Shown: positions 55,327 through 64,000, numbered from the stretch's first letter. The stretch: DNA of 64,000 nucleotides from Sulfitobacter indolifex (GCF_022788655.1 NZ_CP084951.1:2728001-2792000); one strand, 5' to 3'. The notes: generated by a model from the letters alone, not told the origin. Numbers and translations are program-made.

Positions 55327-57309
55327 CTAGTCCCGCCGCAATGATTTTGCGACGTGACTGAGGACCTCGGCCAATACGGTCGGCATTTTCTTGACCAGGT
55401 CCTTTTTCTTGATGTGCGTCAGGGCAGCGAGGTGCGTTGCCGGCTTGCTGTTGGTGAGGAAGTGATAGCGATAGGCTGGCAGCAGTGCCGGATAGTCCTT
55501 AAACGGCCCCGTATAGAGCGTGTTTCCTGGCCCCGCCGTCCCGAGCACGACCTCTGCCGCCTTATCGGCAGCCATTTTAGGCCCTCCACTCTTGGGGATG
55601 ATTGCCTTGTATGCGTCGGGGAATGCACCGAGCATGGCGAGATCGAGATCAAGCGGTGCCGAGAAAAACACGCCATGCGGCTTAAGACTATTGACCCACG
55701 CCACGAGGTTCTTGCAGTCCTCCGCGTCTTGCCAAGTATGCATCTGGGCGAGTTCGGCATCAGGGAGGACGCCTTTGTCGATTCTCAAGAGTTCGGCCTT
55801 TGGCGCGCCGAATTCGACGAGCTTTTCGATTGCCGTCTTGACCCGCCCAAAGCCGCCGCCTTTGCGACCCAGATCGAGATCCAAGAGCGTTGCGTGCGGA
55901 ATACCTAGATGTTTCAAAAGCCGCCAGAAATGTTGGACATGCCGACCGCCCAAGGGAACAATCGCGACGAAGGCGGGGTCGATCAGGAGATCGAGCGCTT
56001 CGGCAAGGCGAGGCAAAACGATCCGCTCGGAATCACCTTCGACCAGAAGGACGAACCGAGCGAAGTAAAGTTCGGGATAGGCCAGCATTGCGCCACGGAC
56101 GAATTTGGCTGTCTCATCGATTCCTGCTGGCATCTTGATCTTTTTGACCGTTGAAACACGTGTCTTCGGATCACAGCGGCAGTAGCGAACCTCACGCGGA
56201 TCGACGCGGCTTAGAACCGCCGGCGAATGACTTGTGACGATGGCCTGTGCGCCACTTGTGTCGGTCAATGAGCGAACTTGGCGAATGATCCGGGCGAGGA
56301 AATAGGGCGAGAGGTGGTTTTCCGGCTCTTCCAGTGCAAAGAGCGTAAGCGCAGGAATGCGTAGCGTGTCGTCTCGGAAGCCTTCGACCGTTCCGGCGAC
56401 CACCTCGCGCTCCAGATCGAACACTGCTGCGGCCAGCGCAAAATAAAAGAGTGATTGCTGCCCGTCGCTGAGGGCATCTAGGCCGCGTTCCTGGCCGTCC
56501 GGTCCCTGCTCGAAGATCACGGCTATCTTGCTTACCACCTCTTCAAAGCGGCGGCTGACCAAGCTGAGCCGCGGCTTCGTATCGACAATATCATCATGCA
56601 GGCTCGACCAGCGCTTTTGCAGGGCTTCGACGATAGCTGCGATTGCCGACTCCTCCTCGAAGGCTGCCGCCAGATCCTCAGAAGCTTCCTCGACCGCCTC
56701 AGTGGTTTCGGATGACCATTCGATAGCCCGAAGTAAACGGGCAGCGAGCGCACCTGTAGTCGCCTTGATTTGGGCAGCCGCATCCCGGCTGGCGGGCGTA
56801 TAATAAAGTTGAACCAAACCACGATCCGCAGCCGAGACTGGGTGGCACTTGTCCTCGCCCGGATCGTCGTCGAGCGTATCCACCCAGAATAAGTCTTGGG
56901 AGACCTCGCCTTCGACCGTGCCGTCATCTTCCCATCGCGCTTCAAGACGTAGGCGGCAGACCGGAGCATCACCTGCCCTCGCAATCTGCATGTGCCGAAA
57001 CGATGGTGCTATCGTTTCTGGCGTCGCTGTTCCGTCGGCCAACTCTGGCAATCCGATCATCACGTCGATGAAAAGATCCTTAGGCTCTCGGTCTTCGGGA
57101 TCGTCATCTACCCCAAGATGAAAATCAGATCGCTCAACGGTGCGCTGCGCACGGGACACGCCGAACAGCTTCGACAGGGCATGAAGCAGCGCGGTCTTGC
57201 CCGCTGCGTTCGGACCGACGACAGCCGTGATCTCGGATGCGATCGGCACGGTTATAGGGTCGGGACCAAAACAGCGGAAGCCGGAGAGGGTTACGGATTC
57301 GATACGCAC
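55327..57309 (-). CDS. gajA: OLD-family ATPase/TOPRIM endonuclease, GajA-like (Gabija)
   Basis: A 660-residue protein: N-terminal ABC-type ATPase with Walker A GPNAAGKT (32-39), signature region LDALSDGQQSLFYFAL and Walker B LTLFALEEPENHLSPYF, then a TOPRIM domain with FVLLVEGDSERIVLPRL (catalytic Glu) and ATLLDLDLGRKG (Asp-x-Asp). The GTG at 57309 follows GGAAGGAAG and gives the usual opening VRIESVTLSGFRCF; a GTG at 57351 is the alternative. With the helicase gene it makes a complete Gabija-type pair that nicks phage DNA. Confidence 0.86.
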   Translation of the reverse strand: MRIESVTLSGFRCFGPDPITVPIASEITAVVGPNAAGKTALLHALSKLFGVSRAQRTVERSDFHLGVDDDPEDREPKDLFIDVMIGLPELADGTATPETIAPSFRHMQIARAGDAPVCRLRLEARWEDDGTVEGEVSQDLFWVDTLDDDPGEDKCHPVSAADRGLVQLYYTPASRDAAAQIKATTGALAARLLRAIEWSSETTEAVEEASEDLAAAFEEESAIAAIVEALQKRWSSLHDDIVDTKPRLSLVSRRFEEVVSKIAVIFEQGPDGQERGLDALSDGQQSLFYFALAAAVFDLEREVVAGTVEGFRDDTLRIPALTLFALEEPENHLSPYFLARIIRQVRSLTDTSGAQAIVTSHSPAVLSRVDPREVRYCRCDPKTRVSTVKKIKMPAGIDETAKFVRGAMLAYPELYFARFVLLVEGDSERIVLPRLAEALDLLIDPAFVAIVPLGGRHVQHFWRLLKHLGIPHATLLDLDLGRKGGGFGRVKTAIEKLVEFGAPKAELLRIDKGVLPDAELAQMHTWQDAEDCKNLVAWVNSLKPHGVFFSAPLDLDLAMLGAFPDAYKAIIPKSGGPKMAADKAAEVVLGTAGPGNTLYTGPFKDYPALLPAYRYHFLTNSKPATHLAALTHIKKKDLVKKMPTVLAEVLSHVAKSLRRD

Positions 57310-57876
57310 AGGCTTCCTTCCATCAGGCCGCAGTAAGTAGCGAGTCGGCACCCTCGCTCAAAACGGCGAGATATCGCAGGAAAAATTAACACTCGACCCT
57401 GTTTGCGACTGGTGATTTCCTCAACGACGTCTACCTTGCTGTCGCAAGAAGCTTGGATAGCAGCCATTTCCTGCTCCTTCTCATCGACAGGAGGTAAGGC
57501 AATTGAACCATAATGTTAATAACCTTTAGAGCGCCGACGGACTATTAATCGATCCCTTGTTAGCCTAACAGATCGAGTTCCTCTGACAACGGCTTCGGCC
57601 AGATGTTTAAACGATACCCTCGCGAGCGCCGCTTTCTTTGAGGATATTCTTTCCCGGTGCAGCGAATGACGGCTTTCCGCCCGTCAGGACATCAAGCGAT
57701 AGATCGGAAAGACAAGGCTGGTAGCCGAAGCGGAATGGCTTTTACAAAATGCTCTTTGTCCAACGTGCATTCAATAACTAAACCATGCCGCATGGCTGGT
57801 CTAACTCCATGCGGCCACTCAACGACTGCAATTGATGCGATAAAAGGATATCAAGACAAGCTAGAGCTTTCGCTAT
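57310..57876. other. Gene-free stretch between Gabija and tniQ
   Basis: No supported gene. Parts near 57500-57560 are AT-rich (promoters of the divergent units are expected here). GCAGCGAATGACGG at 57659, with GACGG/CCGTC arms, is again a word of the recurring intergenic element. A frame 57657-57998 runs into tniQ and lacks domain support. Confidence 0.4.
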
Positions 57877-59742
57877 ATGCAACCGCAGAATACTTCGGAA
57901 CACCAATTGACCTATCGCTTACCACTCACGGTTTCTTTGAATTCACACGAAACCGGTTTCTCTTTGATGTCGCGCCTTGCAGCACGGAACGGCATTGAAG
58001 TGTCCGAATTCGGACGGGATATGGGGCTGCCATTCAAAACAATTATAGATGGTGACCCCGCCGCATTACAGAAGCTGGCGGACTTGTCAGGCAGCAACGT
58101 TAATGATCTCCGCGCTTGGTCGCCACGTTACGTTGCTTCCAGAAGTTACCTTTTTCGAGGTGAGGCGTATCATGCACCAGGAATCCGCGCAACAAACGTG
58201 CGTGGATGCACCGCTTGCCTGCGCGAAGACACTGTAGCATCCGAATTGCCTCCCCATCTATCTATGTCGATCAAAGGGAACTGGCTGCCCAGGCATTCGA
58301 CATACTGCCACCTGCATGAGCTGCCGTTGGTCGATCTTTGGAAAGAGTCAAATCTGACACGCCGCTTTGACACATCTGAACGGTTCAAAGAAATAGCGCC
58401 CGTAATCTTGTCCGGCGAATTGGACGGAGAAGCCCGGGAAGCCACGGATTTTGATGAATATCTGGATCGCCGTTTACTGGATGGATCCAGCACGGGCTGG
58501 CTCGATAAACATCCACTTTACGCAGCTTGCGTCTTTTGCGATCTCTTGGGGCGGGCGCTGGTTCGCCTGGAGTTTTCCACCTCCAAAGTCGAACAAGGAT
58601 CACAATGGGCACTTTATCAAATGGGTTATGAGGTTGCGCACAAGGGAGAACCCACGATCTTTGAGGCGTTGAACCAACTCAAATATGAAATTGGCGAGCC
58701 TTGGGAAGGTCCCAAGAAGAAATACGGAGTGCTCTATGATCGCCTTTCATATGACCTGACAGGGGACGACTACGCACCGTTCCGAGCGACTTTGCGGGAT
58801 CATATCTTGGAAACCTGGCCACTTGGGCCGACAGACGAGTTGCTGGGCGAACCCGTGCTGAAAAGGCGCAAGCATTCTGTCATCACAGCAGCCCGTGAGG
58901 TGGGCATGGATCCTCGTCGATTGCGCAAGCTATTGGCTGAGGCCGGAATAATAGGCAGCGAAGGTGATGACCGTTGGGATGTATTCGACGCTGAAGTTGC
59001 CGCCCCGTTTCTCAACAGCCTCAACCGTCAAGTTAGTGCGTTAGAACTTCAGAGCGAGTTAAGTCTATCCCGTTCGCAATTTGAACTCCTTCGGAAAGAC
59101 GGTTATCTCCCTCCCTCGCTTTCAGGCGTTGGGCACAAGCCATTGTGGGATGTTGCGCAAGCGCGCGCGTTCATCAACGATCTCCTGCAAGGCGCTGAAA
59201 CGGTGCTGATACCCCGGGAGAAATGGGTCGATTTGGCAAAAGCCAGTCAGCGACTGAAGATCCGGCCCGGGCAAATCCTTCAGATGATAACCGAGGGGCG
59301 CCTTACCCGTATCGGGAAGCTGCACAACGAGAACGATTACGCGAGCATTCTGGTTCATTTTGAAGAGTTGAAAAGCCTTCTGAAATGGCCTGATGCACCG
59401 GGGATGACCATTGAGGCGTTCGCTCGTTCTGTTGGCCTTAAGCCGCCACAAGCCGGGCGCCTGATCAAAAACGGCCATACACCGGCTACTATGGCGCAGA
59501 ACCCGAAAACCCGTGCTCAGCAATATTACATGCAAGAGAAAGACATTGTTGCCTTCAAAGGAAAACTCGTCACGCTTCGAGAACTGGCAATATTGCGGGG
59601 CCAAAGTTGGCAATCCTTGCGTGCCGCGCTCCGCGAATACGATGTTGCCCCTTTCAGCCCTGACGGCTTGGATTACGGACTTCTCTATGAATGGGTGGTC
59701 TTGGAGGCGAATGATATCGCACACCGGCCTCAATCATTCTGA
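57877..59742 (+). CDS. tniQ: TniQ/TnsD-like target-selection protein with long HTH tail
   Basis: A 621-residue protein. The N-terminal TniQ domain has RLPLTVSLNSHETGFSLMSRLAARNG, a zinc-knuckle CTAC...YCHLH (C111, C114, C144, H147) and WLPRHSTYCHLHELPLVDLW. From about residue 325 there are several helix-turn-helix-like segments (SVITAAREVGMDPRRLRKLLAEAGI; TIEAFARSVGLKPPQAGRLIKNG; TLRELAILRGQSWQSLRAALREY). This long DNA-binding tail is TnsD-like and implies recognition of a specific attachment site, unlike short Cas-linked TniQ. It lies 12 kb from tnsABC, with defence genes between. Confidence 0.83.
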   Translation: MQPQNTSEHQLTYRLPLTVSLNSHETGFSLMSRLAARNGIEVSEFGRDMGLPFKTIIDGDPAALQKLADLSGSNVNDLRAWSPRYVASRSYLFRGEAYHAPGIRATNVRGCTACLREDTVASELPPHLSMSIKGNWLPRHSTYCHLHELPLVDLWKESNLTRRFDTSERFKEIAPVILSGELDGEAREATDFDEYLDRRLLDGSSTGWLDKHPLYAACVFCDLLGRALVRLEFSTSKVEQGSQWALYQMGYEVAHKGEPTIFEALNQLKYEIGEPWEGPKKKYGVLYDRLSYDLTGDDYAPFRATLRDHILETWPLGPTDELLGEPVLKRRKHSVITAAREVGMDPRRLRKLLAEAGIIGSEGDDRWDVFDAEVAAPFLNSLNRQVSALELQSELSLSRSQFELLRKDGYLPPSLSGVGHKPLWDVAQARAFINDLLQGAETVLIPREKWVDLAKASQRLKIRPGQILQMITEGRLTRIGKLHNENDYASILVHFEELKSLLKWPDAPGMTIEAFARSVGLKPPQAGRLIKNGHTPATMAQNPKTRAQQYYMQEKDIVAFKGKLVTLRELAILRGQSWQSLRAALREYDVAPFSPDGLDYGLLYEWVVLEANDIAHRPQSF

Positions 59743-59804
59743 TCGCCGGTCATGCGGTTGGCATATATGGCATGGCATGACCCACGCATGGATTCTGCGG
59801 ATTC

Positions 59805-60860
59805 TTAGTGACCAAATGGCACACTCGATACCTGCAGCGCCTCCACGAGTTGGCGGATCTGGCGCAGACTAATCCCACGTGGTGCCTCTGTCATCCGCGC
59901 GATGAAAGCACGACATTGATCCAGTTCGCCTTGGTCGCAACAATGGCTCGTCAACCGGTCGAAATGATCGACAGCATCTTCGGCATTCAAGTCTTGAAGA
60001 TGAAAGACCCGCGCCCGGTCGCGCAACGGTGCTGGAATGAGAACAGCGTCATTTGCTGTCATGATCCAGACTACGCGAGACATATCAAAAGGCAATCGGT
60101 GGAACGGGCACTCAAATTGCTGCGCCGTGCCTGCTTCAAGCAAAGGCAACAATGCCGTTGTCAAACTTGTTGACCGCCCACTCTCGCTCCGCATTTCCCC
60201 AGCTTTATCAACTTCATCAACCACCATTACCGGATTTGCAGCATGCGAGGACAAAATAGTCTCAACAGGAATACCCGCCTGAGCCGTGCTCCAACCTTTC
60301 TCCGTCCCTGTGATCCGGAATCCGGCGCTGCCGCCGCCCACATCGATCAAACGAGATGGCGTTCCAGCAAGTTCTGCCAGACGCCGTGCAAAGTGCGATT
60401 TTCCGATTCCTGGAGGCCCTGCGAGGATCACAGGCGGCAGGGCAAGGCCGGACCCGCCGTTCTCGACGTGTGCAAGCATTTGATTCATCACCCATGCGGA
60501 AACATCTCGCATCCAAGGGCTTTCGGCATGGAGGTCAGCCGCGAATTGATAGACGGCGTCCTCGCAGGCGGGCCCATTGAATGTTGCGCCGGCACGGGCC
60601 AAGGCCGTAACTTGAGCTTTGGCTTCTTTTGACAGCCCACTCATGCCAGCCTGACGCAAGCGACGGGAATGGGCATCGGCCGCAAGGTCCTTTGCCTTCT
60701 TTTCCTGACGGTAGCCAAGCTCTTGAACGCCGCCCCCTAGCTTGAGGTTTCCCTTCATACGGATCCAGGCGCGGATGAAATCCTGCTCCATATCAGCAAG
60801 GCGCGGCGTGACGAGATCGGGCGACACAACGGCAAAACGGTTGGCTTGTCGCTTATCCAT
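59805..60860 (-). CDS. Lon-like AAA+ ATPase without protease domain
   Basis: A 351-residue AAA+ protein: Walker A GPPGIGKSH (148-156), FRITGTEKGWSTAQAGIPVETIL, Walker B VMVVDEVDKAGE (211-222) and sensor IMTANDAVLIPAPLRDRARVFHL. It resembles the ATPase part of Lon but has no Ser-Lys protease domain; the N-terminal 100 residues are Ala/Lys-rich helices. ATG at 60860 preferred. It converges on tniQ (62 bases between stops), at the edge of the defence region. Possible roles: accessory to the mobile element, or a defence ATPase. Confidence 0.72.
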   Translation of the reverse strand: MDKRQANRFAVVSPDLVTPRLADMEQDFIRAWIRMKGNLKLGGGVQELGYRQEKKAKDLAADAHSRRLRQAGMSGLSKEAKAQVTALARAGATFNGPACEDAVYQFAADLHAESPWMRDVSAWVMNQMLAHVENGGSGLALPPVILAGPPGIGKSHFARRLAELAGTPSRLIDVGGGSAGFRITGTEKGWSTAQAGIPVETILSSHAANPVMVVDEVDKAGEMRSESGRSTSLTTALLPLLEAGTAQQFECPFHRLPFDMSRVVWIMTANDAVLIPAPLRDRARVFHLQDLNAEDAVDHFDRLTSHCCDQGELDQCRAFIARMTEAPRGISLRQIRQLVEALQVSSVPFGH

Positions 60861-61514
60861 GACCGCGCCCCACACGATACCGATGGGCGCAGAGCAATGC
60901 GGTCCTGTTATTGATGATCTTGTTGGCTGCCGAGAGTTTGTGATGGTTGGGCATAACTTTGTCTCCTTTGGTTGAGTAACCTGGGGAGCCGCGGACAAAT
61001 GCCCGGCCAATGATGGCGTCAGTGCTGTTGAAAAAATGACAGAAGTGACCGGTCCCCGGGGTGGGGTTCAAATGGCGCGTATTGCGCCCTGAATATGCCG
61101 AATACTGTAGGTCATGGTGAACAACGGATAGGCCACACCCGCAGTCTGTGTCAACTCTCTGCCGGTTTAGCTGTCATCTGATGCAGTGAGGAGAATTAAT
61201 GTTGGGCTTCATTGTTTCTCGACCACCCAAGATGGCTCTCATTTAGAAGGCAAACAGGGCACCACCGCTTCTCTGCATCGCAAACTCGCTCTTGAACTTT
61301 CGGGAGAGCCAAAGCCAAAGCAGCTACGCATAATGCGGGACGCAACACTCCCGGAGACACTAGATCACGACAAGCCTGCGGCTTTAAACGATAAATTGGG
61401 CCCTCGAAAACAAGAACCTGTCAAGAGGATTAACTCTTGACAGGCCTTGCGCACGCTATTGCTTGCTTTTGAGAAGGCTATTGCTGTTTCTGCCTCATGC
61501 CCCCCCTACCCCAA
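60861..61514. other. Gene-free stretch next to the nrdJ 3' end; candidate element boundary
   Basis: No supported gene. It holds the leader of the ATPase gene, GGTCCCCGGGGTGG near 61050, an AT-richer part near 61190-61250, a short frame (61186-61440) without domain support, and the nrdJ terminator at 61417-61444. A TnsD-type element would be expected to end in such a place, a short distance beyond the 3' end of a conserved gene. Confidence 0.4.
61417..61444 (-). terminator. Rho-independent terminator of nrdJ
   Basis: CCTGTCAAGAG and CTCTTGACAGG form a perfect 11-bp stem with a 6-base loop; on the minus strand it is followed by TTCTTGTTTT. It lies 70 bases beyond the nrdJ stop codon. Confidence 0.75.
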
Positions 61515-63794
61515 TCAGCCACACTTACTATGCCCGCAGCTCCCGCAGGTCATGCAGCCTTCAACCATCCGCAGATCGAACTGCCCACAGGACGGGCACG
61601 ACTTCCCGCGCGGGGCATCCAAGCCGACAACTTTCGCCTGCGGGTCAGTCTTCAACCCCATGCCTTCGCCCGCGATAAACCCGGTGGCGATCATGTGTTG
61701 CTCGATCACGCCGCCAATGGCTGCGAGGATGGAGGGGATGTATTTGCCCTGCATCCAAGCCCCGCCGCGCGGGTCGAAGACGGCTTTCAGCTCTTCCACC
61801 ACGAAGGACACGTCACCCCCGCGCCGGAACACGGCGGAGACCATACGCGTGAGTGCCACGGTCCAGGCGAAATGCTCCATGTTCTTGGAGTTGATGAACA
61901 CCTCAAACGGGCGGCGGTGTCCGTTCAGCACGATGTCGTTGATCGTGATGTAAAGCGCATGCTCGCTGTCGGGCCATTTGACCTTATAGGTATTGCCCTC
62001 CAACTCGGCCGGACGGTCGAGCGGGTCGGACATATAGACGATCTCGCCACCTTCGCTGACCTGATCGGGGCTGTCGGCGGGGGCCTTGTCGGTCTTTTCC
62101 GAGGACACGCTCAACACCGAGCCGGTCACGTCGTTTGGACGGTAGGTGGTGCAGCCTTTGCAGCCCATGTCCCACGCCTGCATGTAGACGTCCTTGAAGT
62201 CGTCAAAGGAGATGTCTTCGGGGCAGTTGATGGTCTTGGAGATCGAGCTGTCGATCCATTTCTGCGCGGCGGCCTGCATCTTGACGTGGTCGGCGGGCGG
62301 CAGGGTCTGGGCGTTGACGAAGTAGTCGGGCAGCGGTGTGTCGCCCTTCAACTCGCGCCACATCTGCACGGCGTAATCGACAACTTCTTCCTCGGTCCGG
62401 CTACCGTCTTTTTGCAGCACCTTGCGGGTATAGGCATAGGCAAAGACCGGCTCGATCCCCGAAGACACATTGCCCGCATAGAGGCTGATCGTGCCGGTGG
62501 GCGCGATGGAGGTCAGCAGCGCATTGCGGATGCCGTGCTCGCGGATCGCGTCGCGCACATCGTCGTCCATCTGCTGCATGGTGCCAGAGGCGAGGAATTT
62601 CTCGGCGTCAAACAGCGGGAAGGCACCCTTCTCTTTGGCGAGGTCCACCGACGCCAGATAGGCAGCGCGGGCGATGGCCTTCAGCCAGCTTTCGGTTTGG
62701 GCCGCAGCCTCATCGCTGCCATAGCGCAGGCCGACCATCAGCAGGGCGTCGGCCAAGCCGGTGACACCAAGGCCGATGCGACGTTTGTTCTGCGCCTCAT
62801 TCGCCTGCTCGGGCAGCGGGAAATTCGACACGTCGACGACGTTGTCCATCATCCGCACAGCGGTGGCGACAAGCTCGCTCATCGCGTCTTGATCAAGATG
62901 GGCGGCCTCATCGAAAGGCTGTGCCACAAGACGCGCGAGGTTGATCGAGCCCAAGAGGCACGCACCATAAGGCGGCAGCGGCTGCTCGCCGCAAGGGTTC
63001 GTGGCGGCGATCGTCTCGCAATAGTTCAGGTTGTTCGCAGCGTTAATGCGATCGATGAAAATCACACCCGGCTCGGCATAGGAATAGGTCGCCTGCATGA
63101 TGTTGTTCCACAGGTCACGCGCTTGCACGGTCTTGTAGACTTTGCCACCGAAAAGCAGATCCCACGAGCCGTCGGCCTTCACGGCCTCCATGAAGGGGTC
63201 AGTGACCAGCACGGACATGTTGAACATGCGCAGGCGCGCCGGGTCAGACTTGGCGGTGATGAAGTCTTCGACATCTGGGTGATCGCAACGCATTGTCGCC
63301 ATCATCGCGCCGCGGCGGCTGCCTGCGGACATGATCGTGCGGCACATCGCGTCCCAGACATCCATGAACGACAGCGGGCCAGAGGCATCCGCCGACACGC
63401 CCAGCACATCCGCGCCACGGGGCCGGATGGTGGAGAAGTCATAACCGATCCCCCCGCCCTGCTGCATGGTAAGTGCTGCCTCTTTCAGCATGTCGAAAAT
63501 GCCCGACATGCTGTCAGGCACGGTGCCCATGACAAAGCAGTTAAACAGCGTCACACGGCGCGCGGTGCCAGCACCTGCGGTGATCCGGCCAGCGGGGAGG
63601 TATTTGAAATCTTCCAGCGCGCCGAAGAATTTGTCTTCCCAACCGTCGGCATCCGATTCGACCTGCGCGAGGTCACGCGCGATGCGGCGCCAGGTGTCTT
63701 CCACGGTGACGTCTTTCGCGGTGCCATCAGCCCCTTTAAAACGGTATTTCATATCCCAGATTTGTTCGGCGATCGGGGCAGTAAAGCGGGACAT
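61515..63794 (-). CDS. nrdJ: Adenosylcobalamin-dependent (class II) ribonucleotide reductase
   Basis: A 759-residue enzyme that makes deoxyribonucleotides with adenosylcobalamin. ATG at 63794 (MSRFTAPIAEQIWDMKYRF) is the family start; the longer frame upstream is not protein-like. Active-site motifs: NPCGEQPLPPYGACLLGSINL (catalytic Cys/Glu), MQQGGGIGYDFSTIRPRG and APTGTISLYAGNVSSGIEP. The C-terminus has a zinc-ribbon-like redox tail (CPSCGQFD...CMTCGSCGHSKCG). Intact housekeeping gene that anchors the right end of the window. No cobalamin riboswitch is seen upstream in the 200 bases available. Confidence 0.95.
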   Translation of the reverse strand: MSRFTAPIAEQIWDMKYRFKGADGTAKDVTVEDTWRRIARDLAQVESDADGWEDKFFGALEDFKYLPAGRITAGAGTARRVTLFNCFVMGTVPDSMSGIFDMLKEAALTMQQGGGIGYDFSTIRPRGADVLGVSADASGPLSFMDVWDAMCRTIMSAGSRRGAMMATMRCDHPDVEDFITAKSDPARLRMFNMSVLVTDPFMEAVKADGSWDLLFGGKVYKTVQARDLWNNIMQATYSYAEPGVIFIDRINAANNLNYCETIAATNPCGEQPLPPYGACLLGSINLARLVAQPFDEAAHLDQDAMSELVATAVRMMDNVVDVSNFPLPEQANEAQNKRRIGLGVTGLADALLMVGLRYGSDEAAAQTESWLKAIARAAYLASVDLAKEKGAFPLFDAEKFLASGTMQQMDDDVRDAIREHGIRNALLTSIAPTGTISLYAGNVSSGIEPVFAYAYTRKVLQKDGSRTEEEVVDYAVQMWRELKGDTPLPDYFVNAQTLPPADHVKMQAAAQKWIDSSISKTINCPEDISFDDFKDVYMQAWDMGCKGCTTYRPNDVTGSVLSVSSEKTDKAPADSPDQVSEGGEIVYMSDPLDRPAELEGNTYKVKWPDSEHALYITINDIVLNGHRRPFEVFINSKNMEHFAWTVALTRMVSAVFRRGGDVSFVVEELKAVFDPRGGAWMQGKYIPSILAAIGGVIEQHMIATGFIAGEGMGLKTDPQAKVVGLDAPRGKSCPSCGQFDLRMVEGCMTCGSCGHSKCG

Positions 63795-64000
63795 ACAATG
63801 GTTCCTTTGAGTCGTGAGGCAGCACGAATGCGACTTAAGAGGCGGCATCGATACTACATGGCGGGCAGATTTCTCAACGGCCAAATCGCATTTTGGTGAG
63901 AAATTATTCCTGAGTGTACCACAATACCTTGCTAGCTCCGAGGGCAGAACTACTATATAAAGGCTCATTCTCGGGCAACGGTGCGGGGGAACTTTTGGAT

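Larger units (their letters stand above)
41600..61415. mobile_element. Putative Tn7-like element or mobile defence region
   Basis: Bounded on the left by tnsC and on the right by the nrdJ 3' region, and containing tnsA-B-C, an IS1595-like fragment, DUF2322, rhomboid, the giant nuclease-like protein, a broken HNH gene, a Gabija pair, TniQ and a Lon-like ATPase. The extents are provisional: no terminal repeats or target duplication were identified. The tnsA gene points inward from about 45.7 kb, which would fit an element extending left from about 46 kb instead. Base composition changes several times inside, so it may be a nest of elements. Confidence 0.4.

Noticed and set aside
57657..57998. 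113-codon frame upstream of tniQ
   Set aside because: Overlaps the TniQ N-terminus in another frame and begins in an intergenic-element word; no domain.
41600..61415. CRISPR-associated transposon
   Set aside because: No cas genes and no array of regular repeats; the TniQ is long and TnsD-like rather than the short Cas-linked type.
61497..63899. 800-codon open frame on the + strand
   Set aside because: It is the antisense shadow of nrdJ; its product is His/Gly/Arg-rich and without any domain.
1..64000. tRNA or rRNA genes as integration sites
   Set aside because: No cloverleaf or TTCGA-type T-arm signature was recognised on either strand by eye; a tRNAscan run would settle it.
63795..64000. 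Cobalamin riboswitch or NrdR box upstream of nrdJ
   Set aside because: No B12-box-like or convincing NrdR-box pair was seen in the short upstream part within the window.

Overview
The window looks like a piece of a Roseobacter-group alphaproteobacterium (Rhodobacterales). The support is the overall high GC, the families present (a DUF1326/DUF2182 pair, a TAXI-type TRAP transporter with fused permease, GcvA-like LysR, TTC38-like TPR protein, a class II adenosylcobalamin ribonucleotide reductase) and a degenerate non-coding sequence built round GCAGCGAA / TGTCCG words that recurs between genes. The genus is not resolved. No rRNA, tRNA or CRISPR array was found.

0-13.4 kb: a YnfA-like membrane protein; a metal-handling module in which a CsoR-type repressor (Cys37-His62-Cys66) and an MFS exporter diverge from a His-rich secreted protein, a HupE/UreJ-type permease and a membrane-anchored His-containing protein, with a G/C-tract palindrome between the two arms; a divergent SDR/LysR pair in which the SDR lacks the usual Tyr-x3-Lys; a PLP decarboxylase followed by DUF2182 and DUF1326; a cysteine synthase divergent from a SARP-like/TPR regulator; and a secreted cupin. 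13.5-23.8 kb: a TTC38-like TPR protein, a Crp-like regulator with a divergent membrane protein, a truncated GNAT, small secreted proteins round a membrane CadC-like regulator, a TAXI TRAP transporter and a glycine-zipper lipoprotein.

24.2-37.3 kb: an FAD monooxygenase; a two-component system divergent from an ArnT-like glycosyltransferase that has lost its C-terminus where it runs into an isoprenylcysteine-methyltransferase-like gene lacking its N-terminus; an MMPL exporter and its secreted partner; a five-gene TetR operon with a palindromic operator; an orphan MbcA/ParS/Xre-type protein; two small secreted proteins; and an N-terminally truncated ZIP transporter. 37.3-41.6 kb: an AT-richer block with an amine-oxidase-type flavoprotein, an XRE-cupin regulator and a polar amino-acid ABC transporter.

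41.7-61.4 kb is a mobile/defence region. It has a tnsA-tnsB-tnsC operon of Tn7 type with ATGA overlaps, an AT-rich gene-free stretch upstream of tnsA that may hold a transposon end, an IS1595-like zinc-ribbon protein without a catalytic domain, DUF2322 and rhomboid genes, a 1262-residue protein that looks like an undescribed defence effector, a frameshifted HNH endonuclease, a complete two-gene Gabija-type system (OLD-TOPRIM plus UvrD helicase), a long TniQ/TnsD-like protein with several helix-turn-helix segments and a convergent Lon-like AAA+ ATPase. The region ends at the 3' end of nrdJ, a plausible attachment locus for a TnsD-type element. Two readings are open: one element from about 41.6 to 61.4 kb, or a tnsABC element running left from about 46 kb to the truncated ZIP gene plus a separate TniQ/defence block. 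The sequence alone does not decide between them.
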